From contig OZ023206.1 in assembly GCA_963995525.1 (NCBI GenBank), positions 70,063,033 to 70,127,032 of the forward strand: a stretch of 64,000 bases of DNA, written 5' to 3'. Both the position numbers and the translations under genes were made by a program. Under the pieces are notes generated by a model. That model was not told the origin of the DNA. It did no database searches and worked only from the letters and a program-made list of their open reading frames with translations. The DNA is from Escarpia spicata. Its lineage: Eukaryota > Annelida > Polychaeta > Sabellida > Siboglinidae. This document shows positions 11,344-21,640 of this stretch, piece by piece. Each line of letters starts with the position of its first letter. The first letter of the stretch is position 1.

Positions 11344-11822
11344 TCAACACGTAAGAGGTAGCAAACTCTTCCATGAATATGTGGTTGGCTCTAAAAAGAA
11401 CTGTTGTTGTTTGGGTCTGAAGAGAGGCTTTTGTGTTTTCATCTTGCGCCTCGGGTCGTCATAAACAGTTTGACTGTCACCATTGACAGATCCGTTCACT
11501 TCCTCAGCCAGCTCCGGGTAAAAGTCGTCCTCGCTCGAATCAGACAAGTCCGACTCATTGTCATAATTGCCGATCGGGTGTGTCACAAAGTAGTCATTCA
11601 CAAGTTCGTTGAGGATGTCCCGACTTGCGATATACTGCATGTTCACCAATGCCAATGCGTTGAAACACCGAGCAACATCGTTCGACGTCGCCGTCTTCGG
11701 TCCATCCATGTCATGGTTTTGGGCGTAGCCATCTTTGATTTTTCGAAGATCGTAAACACGAAACGAAATTCGTCCCGTAGTCTGTATTTCCAACGAAATC
11801 CGGTTCGATAACACGTTAAACT
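11344..11822 (-). CDS. Candidate last exon of an unrecognised gene
   Basis: On the minus strand a pyrimidine-rich ATTTCTTAACAG ends at 11823. The 159 codons after it stay open to a TAG at 11344-11346. The translation has normal composition: GRISFRVYDLRKIKDGYAQN, NDVARCFNALALVNMQ, then an acidic Ser/Asp/Glu block (YDNESDLSDSSEDDFYPE) and a basic end (RRKMKTQKPLFRPKQQQ). No known domain is recognised. It could be the C-terminal exon of a host gene or of a transposon protein (Ser/Asp/Glu-rich blocks of this sort are common in both). It lies just downstream of a retrotransposon relic and a MULE insertion on the same strand. No function is assigned. Confidence 0.35.
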
Positions 11823-11992
11823 GTTAAGAAATATGTACAGATATAAACTACAGCAACATCAAACTAAACTAATAATTAATCGAACTACACAAACAACTCC
11901 AATCCAACTTCCAAATAAAATTCCATTAACTTTCACTGCGCACTCAATTTTCTTCCAACGTATTCATGCGTACTGCTAGGGAACTTCTTCTT

Positions 11993-12118
11993 CTATGTGC
12001 CATGTCTGTCACAGGCGTTGGCGATCATGGCCCTCCAAACCGCACGGTCGTGTGTAGTTTGTAGCAGTTCTGTTGTGCTCCTTCCACACCATGTTGACAG
12101 ACTATCTATTATTTTTAT
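11993..12118 (-). pseudogene. Retrotransposon ORF C-terminal end, distal half
   Basis: Minus-strand reading gives SLSTWCGRSTTELLQ...HDRAVWRAMIANACDRHGT followed by a stop. The 'DRxxWRxxxxxAxxxHGT' ending is the typical C-terminus of many RTE/Jockey-type polymerases. Its upstream half is 1.7 kb away at 13849-14020. The two were separated by insertion of the transposon at 12119-13848. The reading frame is continuous across the junction if the insertion and one copy of the 9-bp target duplication are removed. Confidence 0.75.
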
Positions 12119-12290
12119 GGACGTTGTTATGTAGCCGAGCATCGGAACCGTGTGTAGTGGCGATAAAGGTCCGAGCACTAAATGCGCATGCGCCGTTCGT
12201 GGCTTCTTTCCGGTGCTCATTGGGACAATTACAAATTCCATCACTTTGTTATCCCCGTCATAATACCTGTTTTAGACACATATCACGTAC

Positions 12291-13721
12291 CTTCCATGGC
12301 TTTTAAACGAGTGACCATTTTGGTCAAATCATTGCCATCTCCACATTGCATCTTTGCTTGGATATTGCTGACATCTCGCAGCGTGACAATCTTGCCTGTT
12401 TTTTCGTGAAGGTAAATTTGCAGAAACTTCTTGCTGCTCTTGAGCTTCAGCAAATCTGTAGCAATTGCTGTATCTTCTGGCGTCAGTCTTCGCTGACGCG
12501 GCAAGTGAGCATAAATGTTCTACAAAAGACGAACATGAACTGTAACAGAAGTGCAATGTACCATGGAAACGGGGGGGAAGTTGGGCTGAAAAAAGTTTAC
12601 ACAGTAAAACCCATTCTATACATCAGGCAGAAAAAGACACTATTTGTACTGATGAAAAAATAGGAATTCGTAAAAAATATTCCTATCTACTAGTAGCAAT
12701 CATATTAGCATATATGTACCTGTGAAACCTCATGATTGTGGGTTTCATTGATGCTGGTCACCACCAACTGCTGGCAATCTTTGGATAAACCCAGCTTGAT
12801 TGTGGCCGGGCACTGCTGTTTCAGGGTTCTAAAGACAGATAAAATCAGAATCAACATCCAAAGTACATGTTTTGTGATCAAATCGTGTCATTTATCAAAA
12901 TGGAAATTGGACTAGTGTTTGTGGTAAGTTTCAGAGATAACATTTAAAAATAAAAGCCTGACCATTCCAAATGGTCCTATTCATAATTACCAAGTAGCAT
13001 TTGTGTGTTGCCCATTTCACATATGCAAGTTAAATGGTTCCAATGTTATTACTATTTTCCAATCAATTAAATGCAGTCCTCGTGCAGCCTGTACAGAAGA
13101 AATGGACTGAAAACTAAGACAAAAATGCCACCATTTTAAGATTTAAAAGTTGAATAGCGCCGTAAATATCGAATAAAAAAAAAAATTCAAAAAGGGTAAT
13201 AAACTACGTGTTATTATCCATCGTGTGGCACCAGTTAAATGATGATATAACATATTCTATGTTTTTGTTGACATACCTACCAAAGGCTAAGACCGAAGAC
13301 TGAGTAAGAGTCACACTGTAGTATAGATATGACGTCTTTGATACAAATAACACGATTAATAACGTCTTGACTTTGCCTAGACAAACGAATATTATAGGAC
13401 AATATTATATAGGACTGTTATGCATTTCATACATACTTCGTGTTGCTCCTGTCGCCAGTGCTCCTTGGCTTGTGAGCCTTTCCCCCCGAAAACGCAGCAG
13501 TAATCCAACAAGTAGTACCGCAGTTCGGGCTTTGCCTTGCCCGCGCGGCCTGGATATCTGGATATCGACGCAGCCAACGTTTTGCAGTCGCGTCTGTACA
13601 GCTGCACGGCCGTCGCATCTTCTATTTCCTTAACCTTCCTCTTAACATCATCAAAACTACTAAAAGAATCGCCAACATTTATCCCAAATGAAACTATTCG
13701 ATGCTCTGCCGGCGCCGCCAT
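12291..13721 (-). CDS. FAR1/ZSWIM3-like DNA-binding protein, N-terminal exons (within MULE)
   Basis: Three exons are visible on the minus strand. Exon 1 (13721-13437) starts at ATG in MAAPAEHRIVSFGINVGDSF and ends GAA before donor GTATGT; it holds the 'VGD.F.SFDDVK' and YRRDCKT blocks and the LDYCCVFGG segment. Exon 2 (about 12828-12720) encodes QCPATIKLGLS and ETHNHEVS, the FAR1-type Cys/His core, before donor GTACAT. Exon 3 (12519-12291) encodes HLPRQRRLTPED, LKSSKKFLQ and KTGKIVTLRDVSNIQ, ending at donor GTACGT. The order matches the N-terminus of ZSWIM1/3-like proteins derived from MULE transposases. The most pyrimidine-rich acceptor for exon 2 is out of frame with exon 1; an internal CAG is in frame. 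The gene may therefore be decayed. The MULE catalytic and SWIM domains are absent before the left TIR. Confidence 0.75.
13005..13285 (-). repeat. Dispersed repeat in the transposon's first intron
   Basis: This stretch (AATGTTATTACTATTTTCCA, GCGCCGTAAATATCGAA, ATTCTATG...GTTGACATACC) is the reverse complement, with divergence, of 60825-61080. It is an interspersed repeat of unknown class that lies inside the MULE element between exons 1 and 2. No ends with target duplication were identified. Confidence 0.6.
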
Positions 13722-13848
13722 ATTTGAGAGCGATAGGGAACACGGCGGAAGCGAGGCGAAGACGTGATGACTGGCACATGCGCATTTAATGCTCGGACCT
13801 TTAACACTGACGAACAAGGTTCCGATGCTCGGCTACATAACCACTTCG

Positions 13849-14020
13849 TATTTTTATTCTCTGGCGTCCTCTGGATCTTTTTCCTTCTATCTTTCCTGTT
13901 GTTACTATTTGTTCTAACTTTTTCTTTCTCATGACATGGCCTATAAATCGTGCTTGTTGTGTTCTAACTTTGTTGATGATCTTTCTTTTTGATTTGGCTG
14001 GGGAACTGCGTGCTGTAAAT
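13849..14020 (-). pseudogene. Retrotransposon ORF C-terminal end, proximal half
   Basis: Minus strand: INKVRTQQARFIGHVMRKKK and IEGKRSRGRQRIKI, the conserved 'FGHVxR...GRRxRGRxR' block near the end of RTE/Jockey-like polymerases. It breaks at the TATTTTTAT target duplication and resumes at 12118-11993. Upstream of about 14020 the frame is lost. Confidence 0.7.
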
Positions 14021-14754
14021 AGCTTTCGAACGGTATGTCATATATGGGCATGGGAACTTCTGTCCTAGGTTTTATGCGTTCGCAAAATAGAGCGCTTTTA
14101 ATTCTAAAACGCTGCAACCTAGGACGAACTTCACGGTTACAAAAACACAAAAAAGTACAACTTTCACTTAGGTAATCAGGAAACTACTTGGTGAACTTAT
14201 AAATAAGTATGTTAGCTAAACGATCGCAGCGAAATCTCAAAATCAACCCGATGACGCCAAATCAACTTTATGACGTGTTTGCGGGCAATTACGCCTGGCG
14301 ACTTCCGACTGGTTTTCCAAGGCCGCCACACAAATGTTCTCATTTTATTTATTCAATTACAATGTATATGTGACCTGACACAACAAAGCGGACATTAACT
14401 TGCCACACTGTGAAATGGTGTTTTGGTCCTTTTTGGATTCCATAGATAATTCGCTTTAAATTATACTACATTTGATGAAGTATCTTCAGTAGTTTTTATT
14501 TATAGCTAAAATTGTAGCAAACTTTGATAAGGTTTTCAGAAAAGAGGTCATTTTAACTCATATTGTCTACTGTGTCTTAATATAAGGGTTCGTAAATGCA
14601 TGGATTTGATTAGCTTTGGATTGTTTGTCGAGGAAAATAAACCGGACAGACGATGATATTACAAGGTGGACATTTCTGACACGATCACAAATTTATGGAA
14701 CATGACATTGCTTTTTGGCTCGTGTGCAGAGTAGGCCTGCGATACGTAATACCT
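14021..14754. other. Intergenic, no supportable gene
   Basis: No gene or defined element was seen. Traces of the retrotransposon relic may extend to about 14100. Confidence 0.35.
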
Positions 14755-14913
14755 GGGGCAGGTTTCATGAAGTGGCTAAGAACTTTCTTAACGCTAAGAT
14801 GATTGTCTTAGTAAATGACGTGATTTTTTAATATAAGCGAACACAGGAGTTTACGCAAACACGTGACGCTAAGTAATGACGTAACTTTAAGTACGCATCA
14901 TGAAACCGGCCCC
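14755..14913. mobile_element. ~160-bp MITE with GGGGC.GGTTTCATGA ends
   Basis: The left terminus GGGGCAGGTTTCATGAAG and the right terminus (reverse complement) GGGGCCGGTTTCATGATG are inverted repeats. The interior contains paired ACGTGA/TGACGT segments. The 'GG(C/A)CGGTTTCATGAA' terminus recurs in invertebrate MITEs. The superfamily is uncertain because no target duplication is clear. Confidence 0.6.
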
Positions 14914-15345
14914 AGTTCGCTGTGGCGGTTCACGTCTATGTCTAGACCTAACACATAACAATTGGCATTACCCCGAAGGTCATTACGCCAGTATGGGGTG
15001 GGGATGTGTGCAATAGCATTGCAAGAACTTTAGACGTGTCTGCCCAGTCTAGTTATAAAAGTGTCCACCGTGGCTGCAGACACAGTTCTTTCTGAATGAC
15101 CACGCTCGTTGCTGATTGAGCGAACAATGAACACACAGTATGCGTATAAACACTGTATATTATTGTCGTTTGTTTTTACAAGTTGAATGTGTGATGGCAT
15201 GCATCGTCAAATAGATGAGCTCTGCGACCGGAATCTGAATCGCTGGCATACACTACGAGAAAACCGAGCACTACACCAAGATGGAAATGTTAATTGTGCT
15301 CATTAAAATTATGATGTATATATAAACGAAGTCTATGCAAAAATT
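14914..15345. other. Intergenic, no supportable gene
   Basis: No motif-bearing frame, RNA gene or repeat structure was recognised. Confidence 0.35.
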
Positions 15346-16670
15346 ACCTTAAGAATTACCGTCCTATGTTTAATCTTAGTTTTCTCTCGAAGGTATTGGA
15401 AAAGGTTGTTGGAAATCGACTCCATGAACATATTTATACACAGCATTTATCAAATGATCTACAGTCTGCATGTAAGCGAATTATTTCAAATGAGACGGCT
15501 CTACTTAAAATACACAATGACATTGTAGGCAATATGGATAATGGCAAATTGGTTGCTCTCACTTTACTAGATTTATCAGCTGCTTTTGATACAATTGATT
15601 ACGATCTTCTTTTACATCGCCTCCATAGACATTTTGGGATTTCTGGCACAGCTCTTTCGTGGTTTAGTTCGTATTTTTCAGACCGATAGCAAAGCATTAA
15701 TATATTTGGCTCACTGTCTTGTCCAGAACATTTTCCATTTGGTGTCCAAAAGGGTTCTGTCATTGGCTACGTTCTGTTTAGCTTATACAATACATCGCTT
15801 AGTCGAGGAATAACTAATCATAACATAATTCATCTCTTGCGTGCTGACGACACACAGGTATATATATCGCTTTCACCAACTGATGCACAGACATCTCTAT
15901 CAACTTTAAATGACTGTCTCACTGACATCGTGCTGTGGATGGAAGCAAGTAAATTGACGCTAAATCCAGATCAAACTGATATAATTATTATTGGCACAAA
16001 ACAACAACGAAACAAGGTTGTTAACTACTTTCCAGTTAAATTGCTTGATAATGATACATCACCATCAGATACCGTTCGTAATGGATGTGTTGTCTTTGAC
16101 AGTTATTTCAGCTGTCATCAGAACATTTCTCAACTATGTAAATCCTGTTTCTACCATATTCGTGATTTCCGTCGAATTTGGCGTAATTTGTCTTTATCTA
16201 CTTCTAAAAACTAATATTAGTAGCTTTAATTAGCAGTTGCTTTGATTACTGCAACTCTCTCCGAAACAATATTGCTAAAAAGGACTTAGCTAAACTACAA
16301 CGAGTACAGAACTAATTACGTGTGGTAAATAAAGCACCTCGTTTCTCACCACCTCTGCCCCTACTTAAACAGTTACACTGGCTTCCAGTTGCATATCGAA
16401 TATAATTCAAGTTTGCCACTATCACATATCGTACCCTTTCTTTACAAGACCTGTCCTATTTGTTCAGTCTCTTTCGTTTTTTCCGATATCCCCAGAATCT
16501 CAGATCATCTGTTTCACAACAACTTTTTGTTCCGAAAACCAAGCTTAATATTGGCAAACGTGCTTTTTCTGGAATCAACTCCCTATCACTATAAAATCAT
16601 CTGAGGCTAAAGCTACCTTTCGTTAAAAAAACTGAAGACTAATTTATTTGAAATTACATTCCCACCCTAA
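15346..16670 (+). pseudogene. CR1/L2-like reverse transcriptase relic
   Basis: Starting with KNYRPMFNLSFLSKVLEKVV, the frame carries RT blocks through motif A (LTLLDLSAAFDTIDYDLL) to LSWFSSYFSDR, then a stop at 15687. After frame changes FGVQKGSVIG (motif B; PQGS has become VQKGS) and RADDTQVYISL (motif C; FADD has become RADD) follow, then the thumb (WMEASKLTLNPDQTD, LDNDTSPSDTV) to 16214. Weak C-terminal traces (HWLPVAYRI, LWNQL-like) run to about 16650. Both catalytic-motif contexts are altered and stops are present, so it is inactive. The endonuclease half is missing (5' truncation). Confidence 0.85.
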
Positions 16671-16834
16671 CCTTCGGCGGTCTCTTGCTCTAATAATGAC
16701 TCTTGCTTGTCCATGTTAACGATTTTGCCCAACGATTCTTGTATGTTGCGCCTCTGAGCTCAGATTCCTGGGGATATAAACGCTATAGAAGTTTACTATT
16801 TTTACTATTATCATAACATAAACATATACCTTAC

Positions 16835-16934
16835 CAGATACTAGTTTCTCTCTTCGGTGGCAACATTTTACCACTGCTAGAAACACCAGCACCAGCAGCC
16901 AGTATACCAGGAAACTGAAGCGGTTGGCAAACAT
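16835..16934 (-). CDS. Candidate first coding exon with signal-anchor peptide
   Basis: Minus strand: an ATG at 16934 opens MFANRFSFLVYWLLVLVFLA followed by VVKCCHRREKLVSG, then donor GTAAGG after 100 nt (phase 1). The N-terminal 22 residues form one hydrophobic segment followed by Cys-Cys and a basic stretch, as in a type II membrane protein or a signal-anchored enzyme. A CRE palindrome lies about 150 bp upstream. No second exon was found before the CR1 relic at 16670, so this rests on the hydrophobic run and one splice site only. It could also be a chance frame. Confidence 0.35.
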
Positions 16935-17081
16935 TGCTTCAGCTATTTTTACTCGTTTCAATGTAATATAATATAACGTGTTGTCCGATTGCTTCCGTCA
17001 CGACTCCATCGATGTGCATCGTGAGTTTGAAACAACAATTAATTTTTCCTCGAGGAAATCCGTCAATGGTGCTCGCGCCGA

Positions 17082-17089
17082 TGACGTCA
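17082..17089. promoter_or_regulatory. CRE-type palindrome TGACGTCA
   Basis: A full cAMP-response-element palindrome lies in a CpG-containing stretch (CTCGCGCCGATGACGTCAT), about 150 bp upstream of the candidate exon start at 16934 on the minus strand. Its position fits a promoter, but an 8-mer is weak evidence alone. Confidence 0.3.
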
Positions 17090-17169
17090 TTACTAAGTCT
17101 GGAGTCACTTGCACGTACGCACAGACATCGAACAAAACAATAGGATTTTTCCACTGGGCTTATTAGCAT

Positions 17170-17619
17170 AGCTTTATTAGTTTCATTAATACAAGTTATT
17201 AATTAGGCCACCAAAACCAAAGATAGCTAAAGTACACCTCGGAGACGCAGTAAATCCAATCGTAAATCAAAGAACGAAACTGTGGCTAATTAGTGACAGC
17301 GAGGTAACTTAATGATTTATTGATTATTAGAAAAAGTACATTTGTACATTAAATGCAACAGTAAAAGACATATAATTCACTCGTTATATAAAACGCTTAC
17401 ATAAAGTCCACAGTTGGCCGTCGCTGTGGACGTTGCAGAAAGTCGCTTTTCTTGTTTGTTCATTGGTTCACCCTTAGCTCTGGCAGTTGAAAGAGAGTCA
17501 AAGCGAAGCCACAGTTAGTTTAACATGAAATATGTTAGCTGGTTTATTGCAGACGTTTCCGAGGTGACCTCTTTTAGAGATGTCCATATCGTAGTAAACT
17601 ATGCAAACGCATTTTAACA
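17170..17619. other. Intergenic, no supportable gene
   Basis: AT-rich sequence with no recognised feature precedes the CR1 relic. Confidence 0.35.
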
Positions 17620-18105
17620 TTCATGTATCGCCGAAATACAAGCTTGGATGCGCATGAATAAACTTAAACCCAATGCTGACAAAACAGAGGCTATTGTGGT
17701 ATGTTCGCCGCACATCAAGAACAAACTTTGTATGCCGCACATAGAACTTGCCAATAACATATTGCCTACTTCCACTGTGGCCAGGAACATTGGTGTTTTC
17801 TTAGATGATGCCCTAAACACGAACAGCCATGCACAGTGCATGTGTCGTGTAGCATATTTTCATCTACACAGTATTGGAAGAATTCGAAATCTTCTAGATC
17901 GAAAAACAACACGGCCGATGGTGCATACGTACGTGACGTCTCGTTTTTACAATGGAAATGGCCGGCTGTGCGGGATTTCTGACAATCTCCTCATCAGTCT
18001 CCAGAGAGTGCAAAATGCTACAGCCCGTCCCATAACCAGAACTAAGAAGCACGACCACATCACTCATTTTCTGATTGCGCTTCACTGGTTGCCCATTAAG
18101 TAGTA
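17620..18105 (+). pseudogene. CR1-like ORF2 3' part, first half
   Basis: IAEIQAWMRMNKLKPNADKT and LPTSTVARNIGVFLDD, HAQCMCRVAYFHLHSIGRIR, LLISLQRVQNATARPI and HFLIALHWLPIK are the thumb and C-terminal blocks of CR1/L2 polymerases. The frame is open to 18100. It is cut there by a pogo-like DNA transposon and continues at 21086. The upstream RT palm is absent. Confidence 0.85.
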
Positions 18106-18116
18106 GGAGAGACCGG

Positions 18117-18350
18117 GGTAAGTTGAGCCATTTTTTACTTTTTGCAATCCTGTGTCTTAGATATGTGATAGAGAAAGATGGTTTGTATCGTACTGCATAA
18201 CACAACATGTCAAGCAAATTTAGTATTGATATCGACCATGCAGGCTCAGTACAGGCGGCATGGTGAGCTCATAAAAATGGTGGTCAAATGGCTCAACTTA
18301 CCATATCGATGGAGTAAGTTGATCCATACCTTGGGGTAAGTTGATCCACT
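18117..18350. repeat. Subterminal transposase-site-like repeats, left end
   Basis: Copies of the (G)GGGTAAGTTGA(T/G)CCA motif occur at about 18115, 18313 and 18335 in direct orientation and about 18290 inverted. The same motif forms the TIR and recurs near the right end, so these are plausible transposase-binding sites. Confidence 0.65.
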
Positions 18351-18732
18351 ATTGGTCAGAAAGGTAGTTGGGAGAAAACACATTTAACTCACCAAATAAT
18401 TATTTAAAATTAACTGTTTATATTGACCTTTAATTACCTTACCAATATGTTCTTACACTATTCCGCCACAATGGCGTAGAAACAGCCCTGGTTGAAACTA
18501 AAGCAAGTAAAATTATAATCGGCTAAAAATTACAAGTCTATTTGTAAAAAATGTAGAACTGACTTTCATGAACCAAAATGGTTAATTGTCTGTACAACAT
18601 GCCAAAGCATTAAGACGACATCGATAAAAAAAAATGGCTTTGCCCAATAATTTTATTTACTATAGGCTACTACTACACATATGCCATGACAAATGTAATT
18701 CACAATTGTGACGTTTGAATTCACGTTATGAT

Positions 18733-20163
18733 CTACTGTAGGTGCCACTTGCTTTGGTTACATTTAAACACAAGTTGGCCGCTACGTCGGACAGATCCCC
18801 CGACAATCTTTGGCTGAGGAAGCTTATGAACAATGTCATCCTTTGGGAAAAGATGCTGCATCATCTGGATTTGGTACAAACATTTTGACCTCAGAATCCA
18901 CATGATCAGAAACTTTCTGTACGAAAATACCCTCATAGCCATCATTGTCTATTACAACAACTCGGGCTATGTAGTGCATACAATCACTTTCCAGCAAGCT
19001 TGACCACGACAAAGTCGCCCTCCGTGATATCCATGTCTTCTGATGTCTCATCATCTGACTCCCTGTCAAATTCAACTTCAGATTCTGAATTAGAAGAACT
19101 GCTGGTTTGGTTCACTGATGGTTTGAACAATATCGCTTTTGCTTTAAGGTTGGCTGTTTTCCTTTGTCTCTTTTCTAGAGCTGCGGCAATAACATCTCGA
19201 GTACGTGTGTCTGTGAGAATCTTTGGGCGGCCTTTTTTCCGACCCTGGGAAGCCTTCTTTCTAGGACCAGCTTTTGGTAAGGGAAGAATTGCAGACGGTG
19301 ACACATATGCATCGCTAGTGTCAGGGGGTTCGGCTGATTTCTCAGCTTGGTCAAGCGATAACAGTTTCCCCGAGATTCCAGATGTTGATGGACGAATCCC
19401 ATCAGCTTCCTCTGTCTGAGTTTGAGGAGTGACAGTCATGCTCACTTTGCCGTCTTTCTCAGAATAGTGGTTTGGCTCGTCCGTTGTCTGGTTGACTTCC
19501 AACTCGCGATCTAACTCGCGATCTAACCGTATTCCTAGGGTTTTACCGTAGCCAGCCATCCATATAGCGGTTATATGCTCCTTTAAAGGTTCCGTACACC
19601 GACCGATCTAGAGGCTGGAGAAGATGTGAGGTGTATGGAGGTATGGTGAGCAAAACGATACAATTAGCCATAGCCGTGTCGGTAGCTCGCAGAGAAATGT
19701 GTAATTCATGATTGTCCACGAGAATCTTGTGTTCTGGAGAGAGTCGAATATGCCGAACAACATGCTCTAAATAATCATGGAACACGTCTTCGTTAATCCA
19801 CCATGATCGTGTGGCATGGCCAATGGAGCCTGGTGATGCGCCTCTGTTGGAATGGTGTCGGTAGTGTACTCTTTGGAAGATCAACATTGGAGGCAGAACA
19901 TTTCCTGAAGCACTGGTTGTATAGACAATAGTCACTACCTCTCCTCGTTCATCAGATGTGATAGAACCAACCTGCTCCCTTCCCTGCTCAGTAACTGCCT
20001 CTTTGGGATGTTGAACAGTGGTGCAGCCGGTTTCATCACAGTTGTAGATATTCTTAGGCTGGACAAGGTTCTTATCCATTACAGTGGTGAGGTTGTCATA
20101 AAACTGGTTGACAACCGGTGGATGTCGCTGCACGCTAAAATCTGTCGCATTAACATCTCATTT
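18733..20163 (-). pseudogene. pogo/Tigger-like DDE transposase (frameshifted)
   Basis: Minus strand, 20163 to 18733. The DDE_1 catalytic core is in the first frame: PKNIYNCDETGCTTVQHPKE with the first catalytic Asp, ILVDNHELHISLRA with the second, and PPYTSHLLQPLDRSVYGTFK with the third acidic position. After DGWL a frame change near 19550 leads to GKTLGIR. A Ser/Pro/basic linker follows (GPRKKASQGRKKGRP, AAALEKRQRKTANLKAKA), then an acidic patch (SESEVEFDRESDDETSED). Another frame change near 19000 gives a C-terminal YIARVVVIDNDGYEGIFVQK ... DDIVHKLPQP domain, as in jerky/pogo-type transposases. The psq/CENP-B helix-turn-helix N-terminus expected upstream is not visible at 20170-21040. Two frame breaks make the copy inactive. 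Confidence 0.85.
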
Positions 20164-20639
20164 GAGAAAGCTTGTGTTTCGCTTGTGTTTACGCACGCAT
20201 GAAAAAAATTGTGAAAGCAACGAATAGAGAGTGTGTTTTCTTTAATTAAACTACGAACAATCAGGTGGGTAAATATGTACGTTGTGAATGGAACATTTAT
20301 ATGATTAAGATATACAAATAAAAACTACCTTTGCCAATGGCGCTGGCGTGTATTTGCGGTAGAAAGTTTTGTTGTTCTAAATGTACACTGTATATGTAAA
20401 CAACTTTTCAAACAATTTATTTGTACATATGTAATTAAATGTGTTACATATTTACAATGTGGATGCCGTATGGAAGAGTTTGTCGTGAGTTTTGTTTGAA
20501 CGACATTTCTATAATGTACAGCAGAATTAGGAACTTCCAGTGTATTTATATTAAAAAATCCGCCTCTAGAAAAGCAGAAGAACTATATTTAATTAAACAT
20601 CTTAATTAAAACACCAAACTGTGTTATCACAAAAGATAA

Positions 20640-21080
20640 TAACATGTGGTAAATTGATCCAAGGCTCAACTAACTCCAAATTTACTGGTTCAACTTACCC
20701 CATAGTGCACTATACAAAAGCATTAGCTTAGAGTGCTCTACTGATGGTAGCATGGTAGGTGAATTCAACAAACCATGCATGGTTTCATCCTAATTTACCA
20801 ACTATTTTATGCTACCTGCGGATCATGGGAAATGTGTACAGTAAGAACAACAGGACTTCACATACCTGTTCCCACAATTTCCATTTTTACCACCACAAAT
20901 CGCACTTTTGTTCAGAGCATGATTGACCCTGTCTGACACAGTTCGCCCCTTACAACAATAGGAAAGTCATGTTTTTAGTTATCAATAGATGGCATATCAT
21001 GCTGCATGTCAGCTAATTATTTTCATGAAGCATCTGGAAGGGGTTGCTCAACTTACCCCACGGATCAACTTACCCCAGTT
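20640..21080. repeat. Subterminal transposase-site-like repeats, right end
   Basis: Motif copies related to TGG(A/C/T)TCAACTTACCCCA occur near 20648 (TGGTAAATTGATCCA, direct and degenerate), 20663, 20689, 21047 and 21062, mostly inverted relative to the left end. They mirror the left cluster. Confidence 0.65.
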
Positions 21081-21085
21081 TCCCC

Positions 21086-21640
21086 TACAAACTACTCCTG
21101 CTTTTTTTATCAGTTTGCACGGCTTGACTGCGTCATATCTGGCGAACCTGCTAACACGACACCAGACCACTCGCACGTTATGCTCCGCCGACGCTCACCT
21201 GCTGGAGGTCCCGCGCTGCAAGCTTTGTACTCAAGGCGTCAAAGCTTTTTCACGCGCAGCGCCGCGCCTGTGGAACAATCTGCCCCTTGCCATGCGTGCT
21301 ACAGACTGCCTCAATGTGATCAAGAAGCAACTGAAGACACTTCTTTTTAAACGTGACCATTTGAACATTTTAATATCTACCTTTAACTATTATTATTATC
21401 TCGTAACGTAATTGTTGTTTTTATAATTAGTATTAGTTGTTTTATTTAATAGCCTTATCTATTTAAGATTGATATATATTTTAATGCTTTTATTTATTTA
21501 ACTTAATAATCTTAATGCCTACATGCCATGTTTTAGGATTGTAATGTTTGTAATTGTAATGCGCCTCTGAATGGTAGTAATTGCTAGATTTATGGCGTAG
21601 AGAAATTGAGTAAATTATTATTTATTATTTATTTAAAAAC
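21086..21640 (+). pseudogene. CR1-like ORF2 C-terminus and 3' tail, second half
   Basis: After the transposon the frame resumes with YKLLLL, then SLHGLTASYLANLL, RTLCSADAHLLEVPR and FSRAAPRLWNNLPLAMRATD, ending LFKRDHLNILISTFNYYYY before a stop at 21409-21411. This is a complete CR1/L2 C-terminal domain. The 3' untranslated part ends in an AT-rich (TTA)n run at about 21615-21640, typical of the family's tail. A one-base slip at a T-run near 21107 separates the first codons from the rest. Confidence 0.85.

Larger units (their letters stand above)
12119..13848 (-). mobile_element. MULE-like DNA transposon carrying a FAR1/ZSWIM3-type gene
   Basis: The 1,730-bp element is bounded by an identical 9-bp duplication TATTTTTAT at 12110-12118 and 13849-13857. 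Inside these are terminal inverted repeats of about 75 bp: both ends share GTTATGTAGCCGAGCATCGG, AAAGGTCCGAGCA and TAAATGCGCATG, with a few mismatches. A 9-bp duplication and long TIRs are the hallmark of the Mutator (MULE) superfamily. The cargo, a FAR1/ZSWIM3-like DNA-binding module on the minus strand, is a domain known from MULE-derived proteins, so structure and content agree. No MULE DDE catalytic core is visible, so the copy is probably an internally deleted, non-autonomous derivative. The left repeat contains TGCGCATGCGC, the NRF1-type palindrome. It interrupts a retrotransposon ORF. Confidence 0.85.
18106..21085 (-). mobile_element. 2,980-bp pogo-like DNA transposon inserted in a CR1 ORF
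   Basis: Ends are GGAGAGACCGGGGTAAGTTG (left) and, reverse-complemented, GGGGAAACTGGGGTAAGTTG (right), flanked by TA at 18104-18105 and 21086-21087. Removing the element and one TA leaves a CR1 reading of LPIK, a stop, then YKLLLL, close to the usual LPI.YR..YKLLL block. TA targeting and a Tigger/pogo-type DDE_1 transposase on the minus strand define the superfamily. Subterminal copies of GGGGTAAGTTGATCCA cluster at both ends. The transposase is broken and its DNA-binding N-terminus was not found. Confidence 0.9.

Noticed and set aside
11993..12409. Plus-strand frames overlapping the MULE left terminus
   Set aside because: They are shadows of the retrotransposon C-terminus and of exon 3 on the minus strand.
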